Shown: positions 6,120 to 14,882 of the stretch, piece after piece
Layout of the letters: each line of letters opens with the position of its first letter
Position numbering within the stretch: the stretch's first letter is position 1
NCBI GenBank assembly: GCA_964440915.1
Contig: CAYTTV010000031.1
Span: 1-40,963, forward strand
DNA length: 40,963 nt
Reading direction: 5' to 3'
From: CAMPJM01 sp964440915
GTDB taxonomy: Bacteria > Bacteroidota > Bacteroidia > Cytophagales > Cyclobacteriaceae
The notes under the pieces: model-generated
The model's input: the letters and a program-made list of their open reading frames with translations, nothing else
The model's database searches: none
What the model was told of the DNA's origin: nothing
Program-made: the position numbers and the translations under genes

Positions 6120-7994
6120 ATGAATGCTGGATTTTCTACACTAGATTATATAGTCTTTATATTGTATGCTGTCATTATCGTAGGCCTTGGTCTTTGGGTA
6201 TCCAGGACAAAAAAAGGCACAACAAAAACAGCAGATGAATATTTTCTGGCAAATAAGTCGCTGCCCTGGTGGGCTGTAGGTGCGTCTTTATTGGCCGCTA
6301 ATATTTCAGCAGAACATTTTATCGGTACTTCGGGATCAGGGTTTGCCATTGGACTTGGAATTGCCGCTTATGAATGGATCGCAGCCATAGCTTTAATTAT
6401 AGTAGCCAAATACTTTCTTCCAGTTTTTCTGGACAAGGGTATTTTTACTATGCCTCAGTTTCTTAATCAGCGCTTCAACCGTGGAGTAAGTACAGCATTT
6501 GCAGTGTTTTGGTTGTTGGTATATGTGTTCGTTAACCTTACTTCCGTCAGTTACTTAGGAGCCTTGGCACTTGAGAAAATCATGGGCGTTCCTTTGATCT
6601 ATGGTATCATCGGCCTTTTATTATTTTCAGGCATTTATTCAATTTACGGTGGTTTGGAGGCCGTGGCTTGGACAGATGTGGTACAGGTAGTAGTACTTGT
6701 AGGTGGTGGTCTGGTTACAACTTATCTGGCCTTGGATGCAGTGGGTGCTGGTGAGGGGATATTTAGCGGATTGTCAAATATTTATGTGGAAGCAAGGGAT
6801 CACTTTGTCATGATCATGCCAGAAGGACGATCGATGGTTCCAGATGGGCTCGGTGGTGAAAGGGATGCTTTCATAGACTTGCCTGGCCTAGCCGTAATTT
6901 TTGGTGCCATGTGGTTGACCAACCTCGGCTATTGGGGCTTTAACCAATACATCATTCAAAAAGGTTTGGCAGCAAAAAGTCAAAAAGAAGCCAAACTAGG
7001 CTTATTGTTTGCAGCTTATCTGAAAATATTAATGCCTGTGATCGTGGTAATTCCAGGAATTGCAGCCTATGTCCTCATCAACAACAATACACCGGCAGAG
7101 CTTGCGGAAATTTTAGGTAAACCAATCGAACTCATAGGGACAATCGACAAGTCTGATGAGGCTTATCCTTGGCTTTTGAAGAATTTTGTTCCGGGCGGAA
7201 TCCGGGGTTTGGCATTTGCCGCACTTGCTGCTGCCATTGTATCATCGCTTGCTTCGATGATCAACAGCACTTCCACCATTTTTACGATGGATATTTATAA
7301 ACCCTATTTCAATCAGAATGCATCCAATAAGCAATTGGTGAGAACAGGTCGTATAGTGGCTGTGATTGCCCTCTTAGTCGCTATGGGTGTCGCACAGGAA
7401 TTGAGTACTCTCGATCAAGTATTCCAATACATTCAGGAATATACCGGTTACATCTACCCTGGTGTTGTTGCAGTATTTGGGATGGGTTTGTTTTGGAAGC
7501 AGATTACAGCCAAAGCAGCATTATGGACTGCAATAGCAACCATACCATCAGGTATTATTATCAAATTGATGAATCCTGATATGCCATTTATTCTCAGAAT
7601 GGGCTATGTGTTTATCATCCTTTGCGCAATAGCGTCTGTAATTAGCTTTACAGAAAAGGGTGTCAAAGTCAAAACGCCATTACCAGAAGGAAGATACAAA
7701 AGCAGCATAATAAATTCCAGCTATGTATTCTTCGTCTTAGGACTTATTTCCTTACTGGTAGGGATATTCTTTGCAGCAGATTATAGGCATCTGGGTTTAG
7801 AATCAATTTACATGCTTGCCGTTTTGTTTTTTATGATAGGCATCATTTTATATACCAATGCCAAAATGGAAACGGCAGACCCGAAAGCAATTGTATCTGA
7901 TCCTGAATTGTTCAGTACTAATGCTGCGTTTAACTTTGGGGCAGCAGGCGTTGTATTGATCATTGGCCTCTTGTACTACTTCTTCTGGTGGTGA
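6120..7994 (+). CDS. Sodium/sugar symporter of the SSS family (SGLT type), probably for L-arabinose
   Basis: 624 residues with about 14 hydrophobic segments. The N-terminal TM1 region (47-72, including SLPWWAVGASLLAANISAEH) is very close to that of Vibrio vSGLT, which placed it in the SGLT branch. E85 in AAYEW matches the TM2 sugar-contact glutamate. At the position of the vSGLT galactose-binding Gln69 this protein has H66, a plausible specificity change. Placement between araD and araA supports arabinose uptake across the inner membrane driven by sodium. A 267-bp gap separates it from araD, so an internal promoter is possible, but no clear one was found. Arabinose specificity is inference from context. 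Confidence 0.9.
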   Translation: MNAGFSTLDYIVFILYAVIIVGLGLWVSRTKKGTTKTADEYFLANKSLPWWAVGASLLAANISAEHFIGTSGSGFAIGLGIAAYEWIAAIALIIVAKYFLPVFLDKGIFTMPQFLNQRFNRGVSTAFAVFWLLVYVFVNLTSVSYLGALALEKIMGVPLIYGIIGLLLFSGIYSIYGGLEAVAWTDVVQVVVLVGGGLVTTYLALDAVGAGEGIFSGLSNIYVEARDHFVMIMPEGRSMVPDGLGGERDAFIDLPGLAVIFGAMWLTNLGYWGFNQYIIQKGLAAKSQKEAKLGLLFAAYLKILMPVIVVIPGIAAYVLINNNTPAELAEILGKPIELIGTIDKSDEAYPWLLKNFVPGGIRGLAFAALAAAIVSSLASMINSTSTIFTMDIYKPYFNQNASNKQLVRTGRIVAVIALLVAMGVAQELSTLDQVFQYIQEYTGYIYPGVVAVFGMGLFWKQITAKAALWTAIATIPSGIIIKLMNPDMPFILRMGYVFIILCAIASVISFTEKGVKVKTPLPEGRYKSSIINSSYVFFVLGLISLLVGIFFAADYRHLGLESIYMLAVLFFMIGIILYTNAKMETADPKAIVSDPELFSTNAAFNFGAAGVVLIIGLLYYFFWW

Positions 7995-8155
7995 TCTAGT
8001 TCAAGGTTCAGCGTTCATTATTCGGGAGTTTGAGGCCAGGGTATGGGCCGTGACATTGGTTACAGACTTCAGTCATGAACGTAATCATCGCAACAAGAGA
8101 CGCCATGTATTTATAAAGAATCAGAAATTAAAATTATAAAATTAGAAATTACCAT

Positions 8156-9646
8156 ATGATAGATCTTAAGAAATTTGAAGTCTGGTTTGTTACCGGCAGC
8201 CAGCATTTATATGGAGAAGACACTTTGAAGCAAGTGGCAGTCCATGCACAAGAAATTGCTAAAGGGCTAGATAGTGCTCCTCAAGTACCTGTAAAAGTTG
8301 TATTTAAACCGGTGGTGAAGACAGCAGAAGAAATCTATGCTGTATTTAGGGAGGCCAATGTTGATAGCAATTGTATTGGAATCATCGCTTGGATGCATAC
8401 TTTTTCTCCGGCCAAGATGTGGATCCGCGGCTTGAAGGCAATGCAGAAACCTTTGTTGCATTTGCATACTCAATACAATAGAGACATTCCTTGGAACTCT
8501 ATTGATATGGACTTTATGAACCTGAACCAAAGTGCGCATGGCGACAGAGAGTTTGGTTTTATGATGTCCAGGATGCGCCTAGAAAGAAAAGTAGTAACAG
8601 GCCATTGGCAAGATCCCAATGTCTTGGACCAGATAGATGTTTGGAGCAGGGCAGCTTGTGGATGGAATGATTGGCAAGGAGCAAAGTTTGCCCGATTTGG
8701 CGATAACATGCGAAATGTAGCCGTTACCGAGGGCGATAAGGTTGAAGCAGAAATGAAGTTTGGCTTCTCCGTCAATACGTATGGTATTGGAGACTTGGTG
8801 CAGGTGATCAATCAAGTGAGCGATAACGAAATAGAGCAGTTGATCAAAGAATATGAAGAGCGCTACACTTTGATGGATTCATTGCGACGAGGTAGTGCTA
8901 AACATAGTGCTTTGCAAGAAGCTGCCAAGATAGAAATCGGTATTCGGCACTTCTTGGAAGATGGTGGCTTTAAAGGCTTCTCTGATACTTTCGAGGACCT
9001 CCACGGCATGAAGCAGCTTCCAGGAATTGCTGTTCAGAGGCTGATGGCTGATGGATATGGCTTTGCTGGCGAAGGTGACTGGAAAACAGCAGCGCTTGTC
9101 CGTGCCATGAAAGTAATGGGCAGTGGACTAAAAGGTGGGAATGCTTTTATGGAAGACTACACCTACCATTTTGACCCGAAGAACTCATTGGTATTGGGCT
9201 CTCATATGCTAGAGATTGATGAGGCCTTGGCCAATGGAAAACCTTCTTGTGAGATACATCCTTTAGGGATTGGCGGAAAAGAAGACCCTGTGCGATTGGT
9301 ATTTAATGTTGCTGGAGGACCTGCCCTGAATGCATCCGTAGTAGACATGGGCAACCGCTTCCGCTTGATCGTGAATGAAGTAGAGGCTTTGGATCCACTG
9401 CATGACCTGCCGAAACTACCGGTAGCGCGCGTGCTTTGGAAGCCTTACCCTGACATGAATACGGGATGCGCCGCATGGATTTTGGCCGGAGGAGCGCACC
9501 ATACATGCTACAGCCAAAACCTAAGCTCAGAACATTTGCAGGATTTTGCAGAAATGGCTCAAATAGAATGCGTATTGATTGATCAAGATACGAAACTAAG
9601 GCAGCTCAAAAGTGAGTTGCGTTGGAACGAAGCATATTATAGATAA
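8156..9646 (+). CDS. araA: L-arabinose isomerase
   Basis: 496 residues, standard AraA length (EC 5.3.1.4); interconverts L-arabinose and L-ribulose, the first cytosolic step. The manganese ligands and catalytic residues fall at the same numbers as in the E. coli enzyme: E306 (GFAGEGDW), E333 (FMEDYTY), H350 (LGSHMLE) and H449 in the GGAHHTCY segment. The N-terminal FEVWFVTGSQHLYG block is typical. It is the last gene of the arabinose cluster and is followed 25 bp later by a strong intrinsic terminator. The gap of 161 bp to the symporter gene shows no clear promoter. Confidence 0.97.
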   Translation: MIDLKKFEVWFVTGSQHLYGEDTLKQVAVHAQEIAKGLDSAPQVPVKVVFKPVVKTAEEIYAVFREANVDSNCIGIIAWMHTFSPAKMWIRGLKAMQKPLLHLHTQYNRDIPWNSIDMDFMNLNQSAHGDREFGFMMSRMRLERKVVTGHWQDPNVLDQIDVWSRAACGWNDWQGAKFARFGDNMRNVAVTEGDKVEAEMKFGFSVNTYGIGDLVQVINQVSDNEIEQLIKEYEERYTLMDSLRRGSAKHSALQEAAKIEIGIRHFLEDGGFKGFSDTFEDLHGMKQLPGIAVQRLMADGYGFAGEGDWKTAALVRAMKVMGSGLKGGNAFMEDYTYHFDPKNSLVLGSHMLEIDEALANGKPSCEIHPLGIGGKEDPVRLVFNVAGGPALNASVVDMGNRFRLIVNEVEALDPLHDLPKLPVARVLWKPYPDMNTGCAAWILAGGAHHTCYSQNLSSEHLQDFAEMAQIECVLIDQDTKLRQLKSELRWNEAYYR

Positions 9647-9671
9647 GTGTTTGTTTAGTTTTGGGTAATAT

Positions 9672-9703
9672 AAAGTGCTGTCTCGAAAGGGACGGCACTT
9701 TTT
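9672..9703 (+). terminator. Intrinsic terminator after araA
   Basis: Stem AAAGTGCTGTC (9672-9682) pairs with GACGGCACTTT (9691-9701), 11 bp with one G-T pair, loop of 8, followed by a T run. It closes the arabinose operon. Confidence 0.88.
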
Positions 9704-9860
9704 GTTGTATAGGGATTTTGAAATGACTAAAATAAATAAGGTCGGAGAGCAAGCATAAAAAAACAATACAATGCCCGAAATTGCTAATTGAAAATTGAAC
9801 TCAAGTTAATAGCCTATTAGCTCAACCCAACAATGGCATTGTGCTGCTCGAGTAGCTAAC

Positions 9861-10574
9861 CTAATCTGCCTGAGCAAAAACCTTTCTTAGCAATTCTGAT
9901 GTCCTTGCTGATGGGTTCTTACGAATATTGGCTTCCTCATCTGCCACTAGAATAAAAAGCCCTTCAATGGCCCTCTCCGTGGCATAATCATTCAGATCGG
10001 GATTGAGTTTGTTGACACCAGGGATTCGGTTATAGTTCGTTACAATATCGCTATAGTATTTAGTAGCATTCACTTTTTCTAACGCTTCTTGAATCACAGG
10101 CCTAAACTTTTCCTTTAGCGATGCTGTAGTGGTCCTTTCCAAATACTGCGTTGCCGAATTTTCGTTTCCTTTCAAAATGCCCCAAGCATCTTGGATGGTC
10201 ATGGCTCTAATGGCATTAAGAAAGATAGGTGCCGCTTCCTTGGCTGCATTTTCCGCTCCTCTATTAAGGGTAAGAATAAACTTATCCACCTCATCACCCA
10301 ACCCTACCTGCCTCAACGTGCGCTCTACATTTTGCATTTCCTGGGGCATAGGGATTTTTAATCGAGGGTTTTTAAAATACCCATCTGTTCTGGAAGCCGA
10401 TTGTGTACCTTTCGTCACGCCATTGCTCAAAGCTTCTTTAAGTCCGGCAGCTACCTGCTCTGTAGTCACGCCTTCTCCCAATACCGTTCCCAAAGTCTGA
10501 GAAATCTGCTGGCTGGTGCATGCAACCATAAGGAATGCCAGCCCAATAACTGTAAAAAAACGCTTAAGATTCAT
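9861..10574 (-). CDS. DUF4197 family lipoprotein
   Basis: 237 residues. The N-terminus MNLKRFFTVIGLAFLMVAC is a lipoprotein signal peptide with the cleavage cysteine at 19, so the mature protein is membrane-anchored on the periplasmic side. The rest is alpha-helical and matches the DUF4197 pattern: GLKEAL near the start, the segment YFKNPRLKIPMP, and repeated helices to the C-terminus. Function in the family is unknown. It is monocistronic and convergent with the arabinose operon. The start is chosen because it gives a compact signal peptide. Confidence 0.88.
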   Translation of the reverse strand: MNLKRFFTVIGLAFLMVACTSQQISQTLGTVLGEGVTTEQVAAGLKEALSNGVTKGTQSASRTDGYFKNPRLKIPMPQEMQNVERTLRQVGLGDEVDKFILTLNRGAENAAKEAAPIFLNAIRAMTIQDAWGILKGNENSATQYLERTTTASLKEKFRPVIQEALEKVNATKYYSDIVTNYNRIPGVNKLNPDLNDYATERAIEGLFILVADEEANIRKNPSARTSELLRKVFAQAD

Positions 10575-10755
10575 ATGCTTAATTTAATTTAGAACAATAA
10601 ATAACCCATACAGACAGACCGCTTATCCGACTCTATCCCATAGGATCAGAAAATTAAACCTTTTTATAGAAAGTACGCCTTCTATGTTGGATTTTAAATG
10701 TTATTATACAAAAGAGTGCCAATAAAAAGAACATGAAGATGTGCGAAACTTACCC

Positions 10756-10763
10756 TAATTTTG
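10756..10763 (+). promoter_or_regulatory. Candidate -7 box for cinA
   Basis: TAATTTTG matches TANNTTTG exactly, but no TTG lies 17-23 bp upstream, so the -33 element is missing or degenerate. It would give a leader of roughly 65 nt before the cinA start. Confidence 0.35.
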
Positions 10764-10833
10764 ACCCAAACAAACTTATCGTTGTAACAATATCATAGGA
10801 CGAGGGGCTAGAAATTAACAAAAAGGAATAATA

Positions 10834-12090
10834 ATGGATAAAAATACATTGGTAGAAATCATTACGATTGGAGATGAGATATTATATGGTCAGTTATTAG
10901 ACACCAATACACATTGGATGAGTGAGGCACTTGATGCCGCCGGATTTAAAGTACTAAGGAAAACCTCCATTGGAGACAGTGTTTCAGAAACATTGAATAT
11001 TTTGGCTGAATCTGAAAAAAGAGCCGATATTATACTGATCACTGGTGGCTTAGGACCCACCCAAGACGACCACACCAAGCCGGCCATGGCCCAATATTTC
11101 AATTCGCCCATTTCTACAAACACACAAGCGCTGGAAGAATTAAGATTTTTCTTTTCACAAAGAGGTCGAGAACTCACACCTACCAATGCCAGGCAAGCAG
11201 ACCTTCCCGAAAAGTGTCAAATGATCAGCAATTCATTGGGCACCGCTCCAGGCATGTGGTTCGAAAAAGAAGGGAAGGTGTTTGTAAGTATGCCAGGTGT
11301 CCCCTTCGAAATGAAGGAAATGATGGTAAATCATGTGCTGCCAAAACTAAAAGAGAAGTACCCCACAAGCGTGCTCTACCACAAGGAAATCAAAACCGCC
11401 GGCATTGGGGAATCTTGGCTTTCGGACAAAATTCGGGATTGGGAAAACAACCTTCCCAATAATATCGGTTTAGCATACCTTCCCTCATTATCGACAGTGA
11501 AACTTCGGCTCACGGCAAAAGGAAAAGATCAAAATACATTGCGCGCTCAGGTGGAGCAGCAGATAACCAAAGTGTTGCCTATTATCCAACCCTATGTATA
11601 TGGGTATGATGACGATACTTTAGAACAAGTTGTAGGTAGATTGCTTAGGGAGCAAAAGAAAACATTGGCATTGGCAGAAAGCTGTACCGGTGGCCATATC
11701 GCACATTTGATCACCACTGTTCCCGGCAGCTCGGCCTATTTCCAAGGCGGCCTGATCCCTTATCACAATGATTTTAAAACAGGCATATTAGGTGTGGAGG
11801 CAGAAACCCTTGGACAATATGGTGCTGTAAGCGAAGCTACCGTAGTTGAAATGGCCAACAATGTCCGGCAGCTATTCAAAGCTTCTTATGGAATCGCCAG
11901 CAGTGGAATTGCCGGTCCAGAAGGAGGTACAGCAGAAAAGCCCGTAGGCACCGTCTGGCTTGCCCTTGCCGATGGAGCACAAACAGTAACGAAAAAATTG
12001 AGTTTAGGTAGAGGACGACTTCATAATATACAATCAACCAGTACAGCGGCTTTGTACCTCCTATGGCAAAGTTTAACTCGAAACGGTTGA
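10834..12090 (+). CDS. cinA: CinA: nicotinamide-nucleotide amidase / COG1058 domain protein
   Basis: 418 residues, the full-length two-domain form. Residues about 7-170 are the molybdopterin-binding-like COG1058 domain (TIGDEILYGQ, ITGGLGPTQDD, FVSMPGVPFEM), associated in the family with ADP-ribose pyrophosphatase activity. Residues about 260-415 are the PncC amidase domain with AESCTGG (281-287) and SSGIAGPEGGT, which hydrolyses nicotinamide mononucleotide to nicotinate mononucleotide in pyridine nucleotide recycling. It is cytosolic. The ATG at 10834 has a weak purine tract upstream. The stop codon overlaps the -33 element of the next gene's promoter. Confidence 0.95.
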   Translation: MDKNTLVEIITIGDEILYGQLLDTNTHWMSEALDAAGFKVLRKTSIGDSVSETLNILAESEKRADIILITGGLGPTQDDHTKPAMAQYFNSPISTNTQALEELRFFFSQRGRELTPTNARQADLPEKCQMISNSLGTAPGMWFEKEGKVFVSMPGVPFEMKEMMVNHVLPKLKEKYPTSVLYHKEIKTAGIGESWLSDKIRDWENNLPNNIGLAYLPSLSTVKLRLTAKGKDQNTLRAQVEQQITKVLPIIQPYVYGYDDDTLEQVVGRLLREQKKTLALAESCTGGHIAHLITTVPGSSAYFQGGLIPYHNDFKTGILGVEAETLGQYGAVSEATVVEMANNVRQLFKASYGIASSGIAGPEGGTAEKPVGTVWLALADGAQTVTKKLSLGRGRLHNIQSTSTAALYLLWQSLTRNG

Positions 12091-12116
12091 GTTAAATGCT
12101 TAAAATGCTAAATTTG
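12087..12116 (+). promoter_or_regulatory. Promoter of the E2 gene
   Basis: TTG (12087-12089), a 19-bp spacer and TAAATTTG (12109-12116), an exact TANNTTTG match, 24 bp before the E2 start codon. The -33 element overlaps the cinA stop codon. Confidence 0.65.
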
Positions 12117-12140
12117 CAACGAACATCATCTTAATACTCT

Positions 12141-13424
12141 ATGGCACAAGTAGAAATGGTAATGCCGAAAATGGGAGAAAGTATCATGGAAGGTACCATC
12201 CTTTCATGGCTGAAGAAAGAAGGGGATCATATTGATCAAGATGAGTCTGTGCTTGAGGTCGCTACAGACAAAGTTGATACTGAAGTACCTTCTACACATT
12301 CAGGGATACTCAAGGAAATCCTTGCTAAAGAAGGAGAGGTTGTAGAAGTCGGAAAACCCATTGCCATTATTATTACTGAAGATAAAGAAAACACGGAAGG
12401 ACCTAGCCAAAAGGCAGAGCCATTAGCGGGGGACGAAGAGAACGTTGATGCAACTCAACCGGCTCAACACCAGGCAGCGCAAACCGTTCAAATGTCTAGC
12501 AAAGCCACATCAGACCGTTTCTACTCTCCCCTGGTACGGAATATTGCCAAACAGGAAAACATCGACACGAACGAGCTTGACCGTATTGCAGGCACAGGAC
12601 AAGGTGGCCGCGTTACTAAGAAAGACATATTGGCCTATATAGAAGGTGGCCGCAAGCAATCGCCTCTCACGCAATCGACCTTAGATAATGGCGCTCCAAC
12701 CATAGCCATTAGTGGGGAAGATGAAATCATTGAGATGGACAGGATGAGGAAGATGATTGCACAGCGCATGTTAGATTCCAAAAGGATATCCCCACACGTA
12801 ACTTCTTTCGTAGAGGCAGATGTCACCAATGTGGTATCGTGGCGAAACAGGGTTAAAAACATCTTCAAAGAGCGCGAGGGAGATAGCCTAACCCTTACGC
12901 CGATCTTCATAGAAGCCGTAGTAAATGCGCTAAAAGACTACCCCATGATGAACATCAGTGTAGATGGGGACAAAATCATCAAAAAGAAAAACATTAATAT
13001 TGGAATGGCTGTTGCTTTATCGAATGGCAATCTTATCGTTCCAGTGATCAAAAATGCCGACAACCTGAGCTTGGCTGGCCTGACAAAAAAGGTCAACGAG
13101 ATAGTAAGGAAAAGCCGGAACAACGGGCTTACAGCTGATGATTTGAGCGGTGGTACATTTACCATATCCAATGTAGGTTCCTTTGGCAACATCATGGGGA
13201 CTCCCATAATTGTACAGCCGCAAGTCGGCATTATAGCCTTGGGAGCTGTAGTAAAAAAACCTGCTGTGGTGGAAACACCTAACGGAGATGCGATTGCCAT
13301 TAGGCATAAGATGTTCCTTTCTCACTCGTACGACCACAGGGTGGTGGATGGCGCACTGGGAGGCATGTTTGTGAGAAGAGTGGCCGACTATCTCGAGCGA
13401 TTCGATGTTAAACAGGATATCTGA
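12141..13424 (+). CDS. Dihydrolipoamide acyltransferase, E2 of a 2-oxoacid dehydrogenase complex
   Basis: 427 residues in the usual order. An N-terminal lipoyl domain (about 1-77) carries the lipoylated K44 in ATDKVDT; a charged/Gln-rich linker follows (about 85-120); a peripheral subunit-binding domain (about 127-168) contains SPLVRNIA and GTGQGGRVTKKDI; the C-terminal catalytic acyltransferase domain ends with H399 and D403 in SYDHRVVDG. It transfers acyl groups from lipoyl to CoA. The overall type resembles branched-chain or generic 2-oxoacid E2 proteins of Bacteroidota; substrate cannot be settled because no E1 or E3 gene is adjacent. Its own promoter is predicted upstream. Confidence 0.93.
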   Translation: MAQVEMVMPKMGESIMEGTILSWLKKEGDHIDQDESVLEVATDKVDTEVPSTHSGILKEILAKEGEVVEVGKPIAIIITEDKENTEGPSQKAEPLAGDEENVDATQPAQHQAAQTVQMSSKATSDRFYSPLVRNIAKQENIDTNELDRIAGTGQGGRVTKKDILAYIEGGRKQSPLTQSTLDNGAPTIAISGEDEIIEMDRMRKMIAQRMLDSKRISPHVTSFVEADVTNVVSWRNRVKNIFKEREGDSLTLTPIFIEAVVNALKDYPMMNISVDGDKIIKKKNINIGMAVALSNGNLIVPVIKNADNLSLAGLTKKVNEIVRKSRNNGLTADDLSGGTFTISNVGSFGNIMGTPIIVQPQVGIIALGAVVKKPAVVETPNGDAIAIRHKMFLSHSYDHRVVDGALGGMFVRRVADYLERFDVKQDI

Positions 13425-13729
13425 TGAGGCACATGAGGTTAGATATTAGATGTCAGACACCAGACAATAGATGTAACTAAGGGCAGTGCTGTAAGGCAAA
13501 GACCTTAGGCTTTAATTGAACATTTAACAGAAATAAAGAAGAAAACTTGATGCACAATGATAGAAAGTAGTGCAAAAAGAAAGTAGGAAAAAAGTAGGAC
13601 AATTTGATACCTGATGTCTAAAACCCATATTCTACAATTTGACGCCATTTCATTCGTTTGCAGAACAAAAAAGGCATTTTACACACCACAACCAAATATT
13701 ATTCAGCCTAGGAACAATTAAACTTTTCA
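13425..13729. other. Intergenic region with low-complexity AGAYRT-type sequence
   Basis: No gene is visible. From about 13438 to 13475 it contains imperfect short repeats (AGATATTAGATGTCAGAC, then CCAGACAATAGATGT), and a related CCTGATGTCT at about 13610. The rest is AT-rich. No terminator was recognised after the E2 gene. Confidence 0.5.
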
Positions 13730-13760
13730 TTGCTTTTGGTTCAGAGGTGTTGTACTTTTG
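13730..13760 (+). promoter_or_regulatory. Promoter of gapA
   Basis: TTG (13730-13732), a 20-bp spacer and TACTTTTG (13753-13760), an exact TANNTTTG match. The leader to the ATG at 13797 would be about 30 nt. The -7 box is identical to that of the tRNA-Arg promoter. Confidence 0.7.
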
Positions 13761-13796
13761 CCCCGTTAAAGTAATTCACCAATAACACTTATATAG

Positions 13797-14789
13797 ATGA
13801 CAAAAATTAAAGTTGCTATCAATGGCTTTGGAAGAATCGGAAGATTGACTTTCAGGGCTTTGCTTTTAAAAGACAATGTTGAAGTAGTCGCTATCAATGA
13901 CCTTACCGATACCGCTACCCTTGCTCATTTGCTTAAATATGACTCTGCCCATGGAAAGTTCAACGGCACAGTTTCTTCTGAGAAAGACAGCTTGGTTGTA
14001 AACGGAAAAGCTATTAAAGTATCTGCTGAAAGAGACCCTAAGAACCTACCTTGGAAAGCACTTGGTGTGAATGTGGTGTTGGAGTCTACAGGTAGATTTA
14101 TAGATGAAGAAAGTGCAGGCGGACACCTTACTGCTGGTGCACAAAAAGTAGTTATTTCTGCTCCTGCCAAAGGGAACATCCCAACAGTAGTATTGGGTGT
14201 AAATGAAGATACCCTAACAGGCAACGAGACTATCATGTCCAATGCATCTTGTACAACCAACTGCCTTGCTCCTATGGCAAAGGTGTTGGATGACAGCTTC
14301 GGCATCGAAAAAGGTTATATTACCACTGTTCACGCTTACACTGCTGACCAAAACCTACAAGATGCTCCTCACAAAGATTTGAGAAGAGCCAGAGCAGCTG
14401 CATTGTCTATCGTACCTACTTCTACTGGCGCTGCAAAAGCGGTTGGTCTGGTATTGCCACACCTGAAAGGAAAATTGGATGGCATCGCCATGAGGGTTCC
14501 AATCCCAACCGGTTCACTCACAGACCTTACGGTAGTATTGAAAAAAGATGTGACTGTTGAGCAAGTAAACGAGGCCATGAAAAAAGCGGCTGAAGGTTCA
14601 ATGAAAGGTGTTCTTCAGTACTTGGATGAGCCACTTGTTTCTATTGACATAGTAGGAAACACGCACTCTTGTATCTACGATTCGGAACTTACTTCTGCCA
14701 ATGGTAACCTGGTAAAAGTAGTAGGATGGTATGACAACGAGGCTGGATATTCTAACAGAACTGCTGATTTGATCGCTAAAGTCGGTTAA
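13797..14789 (+). CDS. gapA: Glyceraldehyde-3-phosphate dehydrogenase, type I
   Basis: 330 residues, normal length (EC 1.2.1.12): oxidises and phosphorylates glyceraldehyde 3-phosphate in glycolysis, with reversal in gluconeogenesis. The NAD-binding start INGFGRIGRL (8-17) and D35 (favouring NAD over NADP) are present. The active-site block SNASCTTNC places the catalytic C152 and is followed by the activating H179 (TVHAYT). WYDNEAGYSNR near the C-terminus is standard. It is monocistronic with its own promoter and a strong terminator, and its codon use is consistent with high expression. Confidence 0.97.
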   Translation: MTKIKVAINGFGRIGRLTFRALLLKDNVEVVAINDLTDTATLAHLLKYDSAHGKFNGTVSSEKDSLVVNGKAIKVSAERDPKNLPWKALGVNVVLESTGRFIDEESAGGHLTAGAQKVVISAPAKGNIPTVVLGVNEDTLTGNETIMSNASCTTNCLAPMAKVLDDSFGIEKGYITTVHAYTADQNLQDAPHKDLRRARAAALSIVPTSTGAAKAVGLVLPHLKGKLDGIAMRVPIPTGSLTDLTVVLKKDVTVEQVNEAMKKAAEGSMKGVLQYLDEPLVSIDIVGNTHSCIYDSELTSANGNLVKVVGWYDNEAGYSNRTADLIAKVG

Positions 14790-14823
14790 TCAAAAGAGAA
14801 CTATTAACATTCATTGTTATAGT

Positions 14824-14862
14824 AAAAGAGCGGGACTCCATAGTCGCCGCTCTTTTGTTTTA
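14824..14862 (+). terminator. Terminator after gapA, bidirectional
   Basis: AAAAGAGCGG (14824-14833) and CCGCTCTTTT (14847-14856) are perfect complements, with inner GACT/AGTC pairing and loop CCAT. T-rich sequence follows on the plus strand, and AAAA on the left gives T's on the minus strand, so it can also serve the convergent DUF4142 gene ending at 14883. Confidence 0.9.
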
Positions 14863-14882
14863 TTGCTTTACATAATTGGTGA

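Noticed and set aside
3454..9646. Horizontal acquisition of the arabinose locus
   Set aside because: No mobile genes, no flanking repeats and no obvious change in base composition.
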